DNA from: Lotus japonicus
Taxonomy: Eukaryota; Streptophyta; Magnoliopsida; Fabales; Fabaceae
Length of the DNA stretch: 64,000 nt
NCBI RefSeq assembly: GCF_012489685.1
Contig: NC_080041.1
Coordinates: 104,749,760 to 104,813,759 of the forward strand
Direction of reading: 5' to 3'
The notes beneath the pieces were generated by a model. It was not told the DNA's origin. It did no database searches and was given only the letters and a program-made list of their open reading frames with translations. How positions within the stretch are numbered: the stretch's first letter is position 1; every line of letters begins with the position of its first letter. Shown in pieces: positions 11,083 through 22,104 of this stretch. Both the position numbers and the translations under genes were made by a program.

Positions 11083-14000
11083 CTAGTATTTTTACCCGTG
11101 CGATGCACGGGGGTTATTCATTTGTGTTTATCATGAATATTTTTTTCTTTTAAAATATGTGTTCTTTTTTATGTTTATTGAAGGAAAATTTATTATGAAT
11201 TAAAAGAACAAAATTAATTTTAGATATAAGTAAACATAAATTTGTTTTTTTTTCAAGTGATGAATGTATTTGTTTTTTATTTTGCAGAAGCAGTATAATT
11301 TCTTTTTTTTGTGATTTTTGTCATGATTTTTTTATGAACTTTGATTAAAAATGTACTCACCACTGCCTTTCATAATAATTCTTCGTATACGTAAAATACC
11401 ATCACTTAAATTCTCTCAGATTTCTTTCCAAACAAATTATGCCCTTAAAAGCATATATGATAACAGTAAAGTAGCAAAAAGTCTTCAAAGATTGTTTGCA
11501 GTACCGAGATGCAAAGCTTCTATTACTTCATCGATGTATTCTTTATCATCTTCAAGTAAGTTCATCGTATAACACGCGTCCTTGAATGTGTCATATGTAA
11601 CTTCATATATCTTTCTTATGTTTCGAAAGGAATGAGCCCCTTTGTAAGATTTAGCAACAACCTCACTTTTGTAGAGCCTATAATTTCTCAAAATCTATGT
11701 TACTTTTGTTACGTTTATAAAAAAATATTATGCATTAAAAACTTAAAATTAAATTTAGATATAAGAAATCATAAATTTGAAATTTTCTTTTACCATGAAA
11801 AAAACATGAAAAAAAACTATTTGTAAACCATGAAAAAACCTATTAGTAAACCATGGAAACTGTCCAATATAAAGTAGGATGGAAGGATGGAATCAAGAGG
11901 AAATCATTACAAAATCAAAGAGCAAGTTATAGCACATTTAGATAATATAAACTAAAACATCAATATCTAACCTCTGGGATAAACGAAAATGACTAAAAGT
12001 TCAAGCCTTAATTCAATGTAAATACGTCAACACAGACTATACGAAGTGCACGCTTTGAATGAGCGGTGTTACTAATTTATATAGTTGTAGGGACGATGAA
12101 AAAATTATTCTTTGGAGTGATGTCATATTTAGTATTAAAACCACCACCTTTAAATTTTACGTATTAATATCAATATTAATTAAGAATTCTCTAGATCAAA
12201 ACATATTAACTGTGCCCTACAAAATTCTCTAAATTATATGAACTAAATAGTAATGAGCTAAATAATAATAACCTCATTAACAAAAATTTCGAGGTAAATA
12301 ATTAAAATTTTAATATACTTAAAAATCATTTAATTTAATACTTATATACTTCCAGGAAAAAAGGATAATGGGAATGTTATTTTCTGTATTGATATAATAT
12401 TAAAACCACCATCTTTATCTTTTTAAATTTCTAAAGATTAATAATTATATTAATATTAATATTAATTAATATATTATATAAATACAAAATATTTTATCAT
12501 GTTCTATGAAATTTTGTCAGATATTCACTTTTCAAGATTAACATTAACTAATGTATAAAAAAGTGATATTTTTATTTTGGTGAGTAATTTTTTAATTCAT
12601 ATAAAATTTAATGTTAAAACATCCAACATTATGCTTTACATAAATATTTAAATATTTTAAAAAATAAAATAATTGATGTCTTAAGGAAGATTTAAATTGA
12701 ATCTTTAAAATTTATATTTTCTAACTTCTATATAACCCCTAAAGTATACTAATGAGTTTTCTTTATATTCACCTGTGTTTTTCTCCCTTGTGCTTTAGAT
12801 TTTACTTTTGATTGTTTTATTGAATAATAGTTGCTGATAGACTAAGCATGCATATCAATGGATTATTTTTCAATTCTAAAATGAAAATAAAATTAGACCA
12901 ATATCCTTCAATTTTTGGTATAGAAAATGTCAATAATAAAAAAAATTGATAAATCACTTATTATGAAAATCTAACTTGAAGGTTAGAGATTCTTTGTCAT
13001 ATAGTCATTCAAACAAAATGTCTTCATGATAGATCTACATTCTAAGTGGGCTTTTTCCAAAAGCATAAACTTTTATTCATTAAGAAGATAAAATTGAGGA
13101 ACAATCTTTCTTAATTTGACAAAGAGCCAAAATATGACATAAAAATATATCTATCACACTCAACGAAGCATACCTTCAAAATTGACATAGAAAGCCAATT
13201 AAATGGTCTTCCAGCCTACAAAACAATCTTTAAAAAATTATGCAATGATAATTTAGATGTTAAATGATATGAATGAATATTGTTCTCAAGAAAAAAAATG
13301 ATATGAATGAATAATTACGCCACTGAAAAGCAATTTTTTAGGTGTTGTCAATCCCTTGAGGATGTTCACAAAAACTTTTCAGTGCCACATACCAAATTTT
13401 TCAAGGATGATAAATAGGCAATGGAAAGATTGAATCAAACTAAGAAGAAAGATATAAAGAAACTGTATAAAAGATGAGAGTTCATAAAGTTTAATTAGTT
13501 GGTTACCTTGATATGTACAACTTTTTAATGGCTAACACCAAGCCTAGCATGAGAAACTTCACATCAGTTACATTATACCTTAGAGAGTAGATCTACAACA
13601 AAAATAAATCACACAAAAAGTAAATTGATAAACATGAAGTCAGTGTTCCGGAAATCCTAATCTTACATCCTTATAGAAAATCTAAAGAAAACAATAAAGA
13701 ACAAAACAGAATATGTACACTATCTAAAAATCACATTGTTTTTTTGTGCAGGATTTATAAAACTTGAAACCTAAAACAAAAGCTGGTAGCTCACCAATTT
13801 CACAGCAACAAAAAAAACCCTGCATAAAAGTTACTGACAACTCTGCAACTCAAAAGTGTAGATGGGGTTATAGGAAATATGAGGACAAATCAAACAGATG
13901 AAGAGTATTTATATCTAGAGACTAAACCATGAAGGATATGGAAAGCCTTAACAATTATCTTCCTCATTCCATTCATTAAATAATATTCATTTTAGAATCA

Positions 14001-14806
14001 ATTGAAATTGGAAGAGGAGTTTTGGAAAATGAAAAGTCATGAATTATTAATTTAGAGAAGTTGAAACAATAAGAATATTAAAAGATCAATAATTTTTTTA
14101 AAGTCATAAAATCATTAAAGTGCTATCAAATTTTAAAATCAATTTCATAAGAGATGAATTAAAAATATTTTTTTGAAAATGTATAAATATTTGATTGGAC
14201 AATGAAAACAAAACTACATAAATTCTATAAATTTAGAATAAATGAAAAACTATGTGCCAATAAAATAACATATTTGTATCACTCACAAAAATCACATAGA
14301 AAATAAAAATATTGTTTAAAAATAAGTATGCTTCTGAAATAATTGTTGATTTTTTTTTAAGCTGAATTTTGTTGATTAAACTAATGGAATACAAAGAATC
14401 AATGTTATAAAAATCACACATTAACTAATATTTAAATTTAAAACGTTAAGTTTTTTGGGAATATAAACATGTATTACCATCTAGGTTGCATAAACTTCTT
14501 TTTAAGTATAGATATATAGATAGATATTAATTAAGTTTGAATTAATAATTCAATAAATGAAAACTAATTATGTTTGCCCAATGGAATTCCATAACTTATA
14601 TGATTTAAATGTTAATAAATATATTTAAATAAATTGTAAGGACGGTCACGATCAAAACTAATCAACGGTCAAGATTGATTTCCTAGAAAATATTCTACAA
14701 AATTACATAAAGACCCATGGTAAAATATTCATTCATATGTCATAGTTAATTGCATGACTATTTTACCCTCCTTGTTGCCAAACTTCACTTTTATATAATA
14801 TATAGA
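11083..14806 (-). mobile_element. Helitron, decayed and non-autonomous
   Basis: On the minus strand the element begins TCTATATATTATATAAAAG (5' end at 14806) and ends with a hairpin of CCCGTGC and GCACGGG arms, then TAAAAATACTAG (3' end at 11083). This matches the Helitron pattern of 5' TC, a 3' hairpin about 10 nt from a terminal CTRR, and insertion between A and T; flanking bases on the minus strand are A and T. A RepHel helicase remnant inside (11345-11691) in the same orientation supports the call. The remaining 3 kb is AT-rich and non-coding. Confidence 0.8.
11345..11691 (-). pseudogene. Helitron RepHel helicase fragment
   Basis: An open minus-strand frame reads KSYKGAHSFRNIRKIYEVTY then TFKDACYTMNLLEDDKEYID. 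This is the region just downstream of the helicase core in plant Helitron Rep/helicase proteins (typical pattern: SFxDIRTVNG, then TFKDACxxLGLLxDDKEYI). After GTANNL the frame meets a TGA at about 11485, yet continues with recognisable pieces (RLFATLL, FVWKEI, ENLSDGIL) interrupted by further stops. It is a relic with no function expected. It fixes the Helitron orientation. Confidence 0.85.
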
Positions 14807-14878
14807 TATAGATATAGATATAGATATAGATAGATAGATAGATAGATATAGATATAGATATAGATATAGATAGATAAC
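14801..14878. repeat. TAGATA/GATA microsatellite
   Basis: A run of TATAGA and TAGA units directly abuts the Helitron 5' terminus. A shorter related run lies near 14963-14992. Confidence 0.9.
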
Positions 14879-15285
14879 TTATTTAATGCTAAACATTTCT
14901 TTTGCAATAAGCAATTTTTTTAGTAGTCATACAATCACTTTAAGCAAAGTCACAAATACATAAAGATATAGATAGATAGATATTGATAGATATAATTTTT
15001 TTTTATTTTAAAATTATTTTATCTAAATTATTTATTAATAAATATTTAATTTTTAATTTTAATTTTTAATATTTATCTAATGCAAAGCCCAAGTCAATTT
15101 TAAGTTTATGAATGTTGTTATTTTATTTTAGTAGTTGAATAGTTTTCTAATTTTTTTTTCAGTTTTCAATATATTTAATATTTTTTTTATTTTTTAATAT
15201 ATTTAATATAAATGTATGGGAGCTTTATGGTTTAATGCATTTAATACATGCAAAACCTCAAGTCTCCTTTACATATATATATAGA
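14807..15285 (-). mobile_element. Probable second, truncated Helitron 5' end
   Basis: On the minus strand from 15285 the sequence reads A then TCTATATATATATGTAAAGG. This is the same style of 5' terminus as the Helitron ending at 14806. No matching hairpin end was found before the first element, so this may be a truncated neighbour or an alternative start of the same element. Confidence 0.4.
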
Positions 15286-15818
15286 TATAGATTAGGTAGT
15301 TTGAACCCCCCAAAGTTTGATTATGGTTAAAACTTTATGGGTATTGCTTACCTAGTAACACTAATATTCAAATGGATTAATTAAAATAAATTTGTATGCT
15401 TTTCTAGTTATGCAATTACATTCTCAATGTTACTACTAAATTTTATAAAAATCATGCATCTCAATTTTCAAATGTTTGGTGGTATACCATGAGTCATTTT
15501 TTTAAGTGGCTTATATTAGACTTCGGCACATTTTACACATTAAGTATCAAAGATCGAATCATGATTCATTCATGAGAAAATTATTTCATGTTCCTTTGTG
15601 TGGGATTTTGTGTCTATTTCTCTTTTTATATGCATTAAATATGCCAGGTCATTTGAATATTTATAAAAAAAGAGATAGACACAATATTTCACTTACATTA
15701 ATATATCCAAATCCATGAAAGATTATATTTTACGCAGTATAGTCCGTTAACAAGTTAAGAACATCAATTATGAGATCTAATATGGTCTAACGACTAACGT
15801 GAAAAATATTGTGCCAAC
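15286..15818. other. AT-rich intergenic stretch
   Basis: No supported gene; a short open frame at 15506-15718 has no recognisable motif. Confidence 0.4.
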
Positions 15819-16022
15819 GGATTTGGATCCTATCATGTCATGTGAAGACTAGAGCCTTTAATTATACTTTAATGAAATCTGGGCGCTTGATTGATATTTG
15901 GAGAGAGAAAATTAATATTATGCGAGAAATAGACCATCAAATTTCATTAAAAAAGTAATCAAAAATCTAATCTATCACATGACATGGTCATGTGAGATTG
16001 ACACATGAGGGGATCCAAATCC
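15819..16022. mobile_element. MULE-type foldback MITE, copy 2
   Basis: Inverted ends GGATTTGGATCC and GGATCCAAATCC, with interior sequence like the copy at 5572-5801 (TAATGAAATCTGGGC, ATTTCATTAAAAAAGTAAT). The flanks TGTGCCAAC (15810-15818) and CGTTCCAAC (16023-16031) agree at 7 of 9 positions, so it is older than copy 1. Confidence 0.8.
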
Positions 16023-16192
16023 CGTTCCAACACATAATGAATTTGTGCTTTTTTCTTTTACATTAATGTAAAATGTGATTTGACTTATGAAGTGTAAATA
16101 GAGAAGCATAATTTTTATAGCATCAAGCAAATGTTTGTTATTTATTATTTAATCTAAACCAAAACAAAATCTAGTTTTAAGCTTAAGTGAGT

Positions 16193-16491
16193 TAGGGATG
16201 GCAACAGATTGGGTCGGGCTCGGGTTTTGCCTTTCCAAAACTCAAACCCGTCGGGCAAACTCAAACCATCCCCCCCCCCCCCCCAAAACCCGTTATAGCC
16301 TCAAACTCACGTTCTAACCTAACTTGATGCATATAGTTTTTTGCAAAACAAAACACAACTTATAGATTTTATATAAAAAAACCTTTTATATCTTCTTCGC
16401 AAAGAAAATAGTATCTTGTTGTTCAAATATAATCAAATTGTTAACAAATCAAGTTGTTAACATGGTATATATAAGAGTAATTTTGTAATTA

Positions 16492-16522
<31 letters not shown>

Positions 16523-16639
16523 TCGGGTTCGAGTGCGGGTTTCACCAATATCAAACCCAAACCTCATATCGGATTTTACCCGTAAAATCGGGTCGGGTTC
16601 GAGTGGGCCCCACGGGTTCGGGTTATGTTGCCATCCCTA
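16193..16639. mobile_element. hAT-like MITE with TAGGGATGGCAAC ends
   Basis: Ends TAGGGATGGCAAC and GTTGCCATCCCTA form a 13-bp perfect inverted repeat. Flanks AAGTGAGT (16185-16192) and ATGTGAGC (16640-16647) match at 6 of 8 positions. Subterminal CGGGTTCGGG-type repeats occur on both sides. The interior holds a 16-nt C-run near 16271 and an (AT)n tract near 16490-16515. Confidence 0.75.
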
Positions 16640-17090
16640 ATGTGAGCAGACTATAAATGTCAGAATTGATTATGAGAAAAAATAATATGATTCAAACCTG
16701 TTATAAGTTTAATATAAATCAGTGTTGAGTTCAATGAAAATTCAAGCACATTTAGTGTTCTTTTAATCCTGTTATGTGGAAAATGGAATGAATATGGAAT
16801 TAATCGTGACTTGGTATGAGGAGAAAACAAGACTCTTTTTGGGGCAATTTGGTTTAAAATAACTCAGTGGGAGTGGTTGATGGAGGGGTCCTTTAAGACT
16901 TACTAACGGATCAGGTGAAGAATTTGTTGGGAAGCCACCCAGCACTCATATATTGTTGTAGCATTTGTATCACTTTTCTCACTCACTGAGTTTGGTTTTT
17001 TTTTATCTGACTGAGTCTGCATAATAAAGAAATTGGACGAGGATGAGATGATCTCAGTTCATGTCATATACCAAATATCACCAATGGGAA
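16640..17090. other. Intergenic stretch
   Basis: No gene or clear repeat was recognised. It ends at GGGAA (17086-17090), the left target duplication of the LTR element. Confidence 0.5.
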
Positions 17091-17473
17091 TGATAGCTAG
17101 GAACCCAATTATTAGGAATAGGCCCAATACTACTAAGAGTTCATGAAAGTAAGAGGAAGAGGTGCAATGCACCAAATCTTTTCCCTTGAGAGGAGTAACC
17201 GCCTGCTGAGGTGGCATGAGCTGTGCAGGTAGAGAGAGAGAGAGATTGGGGATTATATAAGCATGTATTGTGTGAGAGAGAGGGTAGGCTTGAATTGGGT
17301 TTAGGCTTGGGACTTGGGAGAGAATAGAGGCACTCTCTAACTTGCCTCTGCTATCTTTTCATTTATTCTTCTATCTGTAACTGCTACACTGATTCTTTGT
17401 GATTTCACCAGAATCTCAGTAGATAATACCAGTTTATTTCAATCTATTTCTTCCATTTTTCTGGGCCCTAACA
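17091..17473 (+). repeat. 5' LTR
   Basis: A TG...CA-bounded LTR containing a GA microsatellite near 17232-17246 and TTATATAAGC (TATA-like) near 17253. The partner LTR is 20052-20434. Confidence 0.95.
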
Positions 17474-17518
17474 TTGGTATCAGAGCACCAATCTAGGTGC
17501 TGTGGTAGCCATTGACTC

Positions 17519-18592
17519 ATGAAGATGTTTCCAGAGTTTGATGGGAGATGGGCTTATGGATGGATCATCACAGTGGAGCAACACTGTGAGGCCAAAGGAG
17601 TATCTGAAGAGAAGAAATTCTCAGAGGCAGAGAAGGCGTTGACACATGATGCGCTGATTTGGTGGTACGACTGAAAAAGAAGAAATCAGAGGGCAACATG
17701 GATGGATTTTGTGATAGCATTACTAAGAAAATTCGAACCAGATTCTGATTCGTTCCTACCAGATCCAGTTCAAGATACAGGGGAGGAAGAAACTCAGAGG
17801 GATGAAGCCAGAACAGCCAAAGCCACCAACCTGGAACTGAGAATAAATTGGTGTGAAGAATGGATCCAGTTTCATATAAGTGAAGATGAACGGCTCGAAA
17901 ATGACGGAATTTCAGAGAACAAGAGAAGTGAGGCGATTCCGACGAAGATCATCGTAACTACGTCGGAGGAAGAAGCTGGAGCAAAAAGGAACCAGCAGCA
18001 ACCACCACCTAAACCACCGGATCTGGTTTTAGTAGCAGGGGTTCACGTGGTGGGGAATCTGACCAAGGTTACGGAACGTCAAGATCGCGGTTCAGCTCCG
18101 GCAATGTTCACCACCATGGCTAATCGGCGACCACCACCCAAGCCGCCGAACTGGGTTTCACAAGCAGTGGCTGAGGGGAAGCAAACAGATGCGACCTTGG
18201 AAGAGGTAGCATCAAACGCGAAAAAGGACTGCGTTTTGGGAATCAAAACCCAGGAAAGGGTAAGACCGGCATTTCAACATTTGAGCTCCACTTTTGACCT
18301 AATGGGCTTGGCCCAACAGGTTAGTAGTTGTGTTGTAATACAAAAATTGTTTCAAAAACCTCAAAGTGCTCAGGGCAGAATAGAGTGTTATTTAAATAAC
18401 TTGGGCCCAGTGTTTGACACAAGGTACCATGGCCCAACAGTAAGTATACAAAACAAGCCTTTCAGTAAAATAAATTCTGAAATTATATTGGCTCACGTTG
18501 GGAACGCTGTAGATGGAGAACAGGGGCAGCTTACGTTCTTCACCCTAGAGCATCAATCATTCTCCCTTCTCCTATTTCTCCAGTGTATGTGA
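17519..18592 (+). pseudogene. Gag-like frame with an internal stop
   Basis: From ATG 17519 the frame reads MKMFPEFDGRWAYGWIITVE, then EAEKALTHDALIWWYD, a TGA at 17672-17674, and in the same frame ATWMDFVIALLRKFEP. The pattern F-D-G-x-x-x-x-G-W-I, then A-L-x-W-W, then T-W-x-x-F-x-x-A-L-x-x-x-F is that of plant retrotransposon gag domains. The rest (to 18592) is Pro- and acidic-rich with PPPKPP motifs and shows no CCHC knuckle or protease. The longest uninterrupted part starts at 17702 (296 aa). The TGA makes full-length gag unlikely without readthrough. Confidence 0.75.
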
Positions 18593-19782
18593 GTCAGCTA
18601 GAACTACCCAGGCCTGAATTGCATATGGATGGGGTGAGAGAAGTTATTCCAAGTAAAGACACTCCCAGGGGCAGAGAGAACATCGGAGTAAAGAGTAGAA
18701 TTGATATTCAGACATTTGTTGGTACCCGTGTTTCATCTTCTTTAGCAATTGCAAACATGCAGAAAATCCAACACTCACCCAAAACTTTTGATACCATGGT
18801 GGGGTCATGCCTATGGCAAGGAAAACCAAGCTATAGTTGTACTGAGTTACATAGACTGAGGGGGGGACTTGAACAGAATTGGAAGCATTGCCAAGTGATA
18901 GTCAATTATTGGGAAAATTTGAAGTTGCAATCTCATGAATTAGGGTCATTAGATAAGACATCTAATCAGAATTTAAATGCTGATGTTTGCTCTAAGGGAA
19001 GTTGTGTTTTCTCATTTGCCTTGAGCTTTACACATTGGGATCCTGGAGGTTGTTCTTACTTCTCAGCAACAATTGGGTCAACAAGTGTTGCCTCATGTTG
19101 GCTCATTGTCTCTACCGGATTAAAATTTGAATTTCAAAACCGGGGTTCACAAGTTACTGAGTTCAACAAAATAAGGGGAAGACAAGAACATATTGCGCGG
19201 CACCAACCTTTTGGGAGTACTTTGAGTTCTTTTCACTTTTGTTCGCATGGAAGTATGGGGCTGATTTTTCATGGTGACTCTACTACTGGTCGAGTTAAGG
19301 ATTTGTGGGCTCATTATATGTTTGATAATGGGGAATACTGCTACTTGCTTCTTGTATCATGGTTTGAAGAAGAGCTAGTACCTGAAATGTTGAGTACTAT
19401 TCTGAAGGCACTAGATCAACTAAGTGCTCAAGCATATCAGCTGCAAAGACCACTGGAATTGCTGACTGGAAATCGACTAAATTCTCTGTCACAACTTCAT
19501 AAATCAAGGTTACTAGCTGAGGAACCCTATCATGCATTCAATGTTGGTTCTCATGGGAATTTCAAGGAGATATTGAGCATGGGAATGGAGGAGTATGAGC
19601 TGAAGAAGACTTTGGCAACTCCACAGCAAAATCAACCTCTTTTGCTTATGTTCTTAGCAGAGAATGAACTGTCAATACAGACTGCACAAGCGATGACAAC
19701 AATTATAGGTTCTCTGGTTGCATTACACGGACTGATTACATGGCAAAATCTGCTGGACCAAGATGATTTAGCGGTTGAGTAA
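18583..19782 (+). CDS. Unrecognised 399-aa frame inside the LTR element
   Basis: A long frame overlaps the end of the gag-like frame by 10 bp in another phase. I see no reverse transcriptase, integrase or protease signature. It contains the motif FTHWDPGGCSYFSA (about residues 149-162). A related FTHWNSRGCSDFSA is encoded in a different phase at about 19822-19863, and QQWDPGGGFYS at about 19887-19919, which points to internal duplication. The Trp-Asp-Pro-Gly-Gly pattern and downstream LEDKDVW next to the polypurine tract recall the non-coding 3' end of plant Gypsy elements. The frame could be fortuitous. Confidence 0.4.
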   Translation: MYVSQLELPRPELHMDGVREVIPSKDTPRGRENIGVKSRIDIQTFVGTRVSSSLAIANMQKIQHSPKTFDTMVGSCLWQGKPSYSCTELHRLRGGLEQNWKHCQVIVNYWENLKLQSHELGSLDKTSNQNLNADVCSKGSCVFSFALSFTHWDPGGCSYFSATIGSTSVASCWLIVSTGLKFEFQNRGSQVTEFNKIRGRQEHIARHQPFGSTLSSFHFCSHGSMGLIFHGDSTTGRVKDLWAHYMFDNGEYCYLLLVSWFEEELVPEMLSTILKALDQLSAQAYQLQRPLELLTGNRLNSLSQLHKSRLLAEEPYHAFNVGSHGNFKEILSMGMEEYELKKTLATPQQNQPLLLMFLAENELSIQTAQAMTTIIGSLVALHGLITWQNLLDQDDLAVE

Positions 19783-20051
19783 AAGGGAAATTATGATCTC
19801 GCATATGCCCGAAGCTTGTCTGGTTTTACACATTGGAATTCAAGGGGCTGTTCTGATTTTTCAGCAACAACTTGGCCCACATCTTTTCAACAATGGGATC
19901 CAGGTGGTGGATTCTATAGTCCATACCCATATTCTGCAGGGAAATGGATCAAAGGGAGGCTGTTACAGGTCACTTTGGGGGCAGCAACATACATTCAAGA
20001 AGGATTTTCCACATCCATCCTTGAGGACAAGGATGTTTGGAGGGGGAGTGA

Positions 20052-20434
20052 TGATAGGAACCCAATTATTAGGAATAGGCCCAATACTACTAAGAGTCCA
20101 TGAAAGTAAGAGGAAGAGGTGCAATGCACCAAATCTTTTCCCTTGAGAGGAGTAACCGCCTGCTGAGGTGGCATGAGCTGTGCAGGTAGAGAGAGAGAGA
20201 GAGAGATTGGGGATTATATAAGCATGTATTGTGTGAGAGAGAGGGTAGGCTTGAATTGGGTTTAGGCTTGGGACTTGGGAGAGAATAAAGGCACTCTCTA
20301 ACTTGCCTCTGCTATCTTTTCATTTATTCTTCTATCTGTAACTGCTACACTGATTCTTGGTGATTTCACCAGAATCTCAGTAGATAATACCAGTTTATTT
20401 CAGTCTATTTCTTCCATTTTTCTGGGCCCTAACA
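20052..20434 (+). repeat. 3' LTR
   Basis: Near-identical partner of 17091-17473. It lacks the CTA triplet after TGATAG and has a slightly longer GA run. Confidence 0.95.
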
Positions 20435-20596
20435 GGGAACAAAAAGCCAAAGCAATGGTATTCAAATTGTTAATTAGAGGGTTAAAGGTGGAATATGTTC
20501 TGTTTCCTCTGGAGTTACATGAGACCGGTTTATATTTTATGACAGTGGCTTTAGGAGGTAACCAAAGACTACTCTTCTAGAAGAGTGATTCACATG

Positions 20597-20722
20597 TTCT
20601 TAAAAATTCTCCTACAATTGACTATGAAGTTAAGATCAATTCTGATGAGAAGCTTCTCTTAGTAGCTCTTGAAGCCACAATTGATTCTTGGGGAAAAATA
20701 TAAGTTGATCCAAACATGTTAA
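20597..20722. repeat. Copy of the dispersed GCATGTTTGG short repeat family
   Basis: Contains ATTGACTATGAAGTTAAG, ATCAATTCTGATGAGAAGC, AGTAGCT and ends near GATCCAAACATG, the order of blocks shared with copies in the NIK introns and at 38359-38492. Confidence 0.65.
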
Positions 20723-21175
20723 AAGAATTTGAGACCAAAACAGGAAATTATAACTTATGATGGAGGTGTCTTATCTGTCATCTAAAGGACAAAAATATGG
20801 AGGTTAAAGTTGAGATTCACAAATAGTATAATAAACTTAGGTTCCATTATGAAAATATATCAAATTAAGTACAAGACCAGATCCTAAAGCATATTGAACT
20901 ATTTGAAGCACTAATTTCCTTGCATCTGTAATTTTCTAAAATCTTGATGGAATTCTTTCGGGTACAAAGAATTTGTGATCAAATCAGAAATTATAACTTA
21001 TGATTGAGGTGTCTCATCTATGACCCTAAAGGACAAAATGTTCAGGTTAAAGTTGAGGTTCACAAATACCGTGCTTATAATAAGCTCAGGTTCCATTATG
21101 AAAATATCTCAAATAAATTACAGGATCGGATCCATAAGCATATTGAACTCTGGTGAAGCACTTTTGCATGCATGA
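20723..21175. repeat. Two-copy tandem duplication, about 205-bp unit
   Basis: Copy 1 (about 20723-20930) and copy 2 (about 20968-21170) share GAAATTATAACTTATGAT, TAAAGGACAAAA, GGTTAAAGTTGAG, TTCCATTATGAAAATAT and CATATTGAACT in the same order. They are well diverged. No coding function is evident. Confidence 0.8.
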
Positions 21176-21216
21176 TTTATATATATGTATGTGTGTGTGT
21201 GTGTGTGTGTGTGTAA
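21176..21216. repeat. (AT)n/(TG)n microsatellite
   Basis: A run of AT dinucleotides followed by about 14 TG units. Confidence 0.9.
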
Positions 21217-21479
21217 AATTCAATTTTTTGAAACAGGAAATGTAAATGTCTAAACAAATGTAAGAGAGAAAACATGACAGAACATCAATAAACCATAACT
21301 TAGTTAAATATTTAACTAAGTTATGAGTTTATCTACTTGCCTCCCTACGCGTATGGTGAAAAGAAGTAGAAACAAAAGATGAGGCAAGCAATTAAATAAG
21401 AAAATCAGCTATAACAAAATCAGATTTCACACAAGATTAGAGAAACATTTCACAATATTCAGGTTCAAACATTTCTTTA

Positions 21480-21905
21480 TCACCACAGTTTCAACGAATT
21501 CCACTCTCAAGTCCACACAATCACTTGAAACTGTTGCAGGCTTGCAGCCACAACTTGCTCATCTTGGTCGCGAAACACAGAACCATAACCCAATAAAGCT
21601 TTGGTTGCGTCGACGTTGAACTCAAGAAATTTGTCAGTGGAGGACGCTAAGCATGCTTCGGGAGCTGTGCACCACCTGCCAAAGCTCAGCAAAATGCAAC
21701 TGCATCAGTTAGTACTGGCACAACTCCTTGGAAGCATTTGAGGCAGTGGTAAATGCGTCTAGAGCCTTACCCCCAAAAGAAGAGATTTTGAACTCTCTAT
21801 ATTTGATAGCAAATAGCACAAACATGTTTAGTCACTTCAATTGGAGCTTCGAGGAGAATTTCATAAATTCATGTAGCAATGACTGGGTCGAATCAGGCTC
21901 CCGTG
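21480..21905 (-). pseudogene. LINE RNase H-region fragment
   Basis: Minus-strand pieces read TQSLLHEFMKFSSKLQ, FTTASNASKELCQ, then WCTAPEACLASSTDKFLEFN and VDATKALLGYGSVFRDQDEQ. W-x-x-P then F-N-V-D-A, G-x-G-x-V-x-R-D is the standard start of the RNase H domain of plant LINEs. Stops and frameshifts interrupt it, and the domain is cut off after about 60 residues. Confidence 0.75.
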
Positions 21906-21917
21906 TGATGCCAACAC

Positions 21918-22065
21918 TAGGGGTGTTCATCAGGTCGAATCGATCCGACGAAACCGAGCCAATTAAATTGGATCGGTTTTTTTATTCGGTTTAAAACCGA
22001 TGGAAACTAATCAATATTTGTTCAGTTTATGGTTCAAAGAATTAAAAAGTGAAGAACCAAATCAA

Positions 22066-22104
<39 letters not shown>

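Larger units (their letters stand above)
17091..20434 (+). mobile_element. Non-autonomous LTR retrotransposon, gag-like remnant, no pol
   Basis: Two 383-bp LTRs (17091-17473 and 20052-20434) start TGATAG and end CCCTAACA, with a perfect 5-bp duplication GGGAA outside (17086-17090, 20435-20439). A primer-binding site TGGTATCAGAGC follows at 17475-17486, and the polypurine tract GGAGGGGGAGTGA precedes the right LTR (20039-20051). By eye the LTRs differ by only about four substitutions plus small indels, so insertion was recent. The 2.6-kb interior encodes a gag-like start and unrecognised frames, but no protease, reverse transcriptase, RNase H or integrase motif was seen. Confidence 0.95.

Noticed and set aside
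16271..16286. Poly-C run as a regulatory element
   Set aside because: A simple homopolymer inside a MITE; could also be an assembly artefact.
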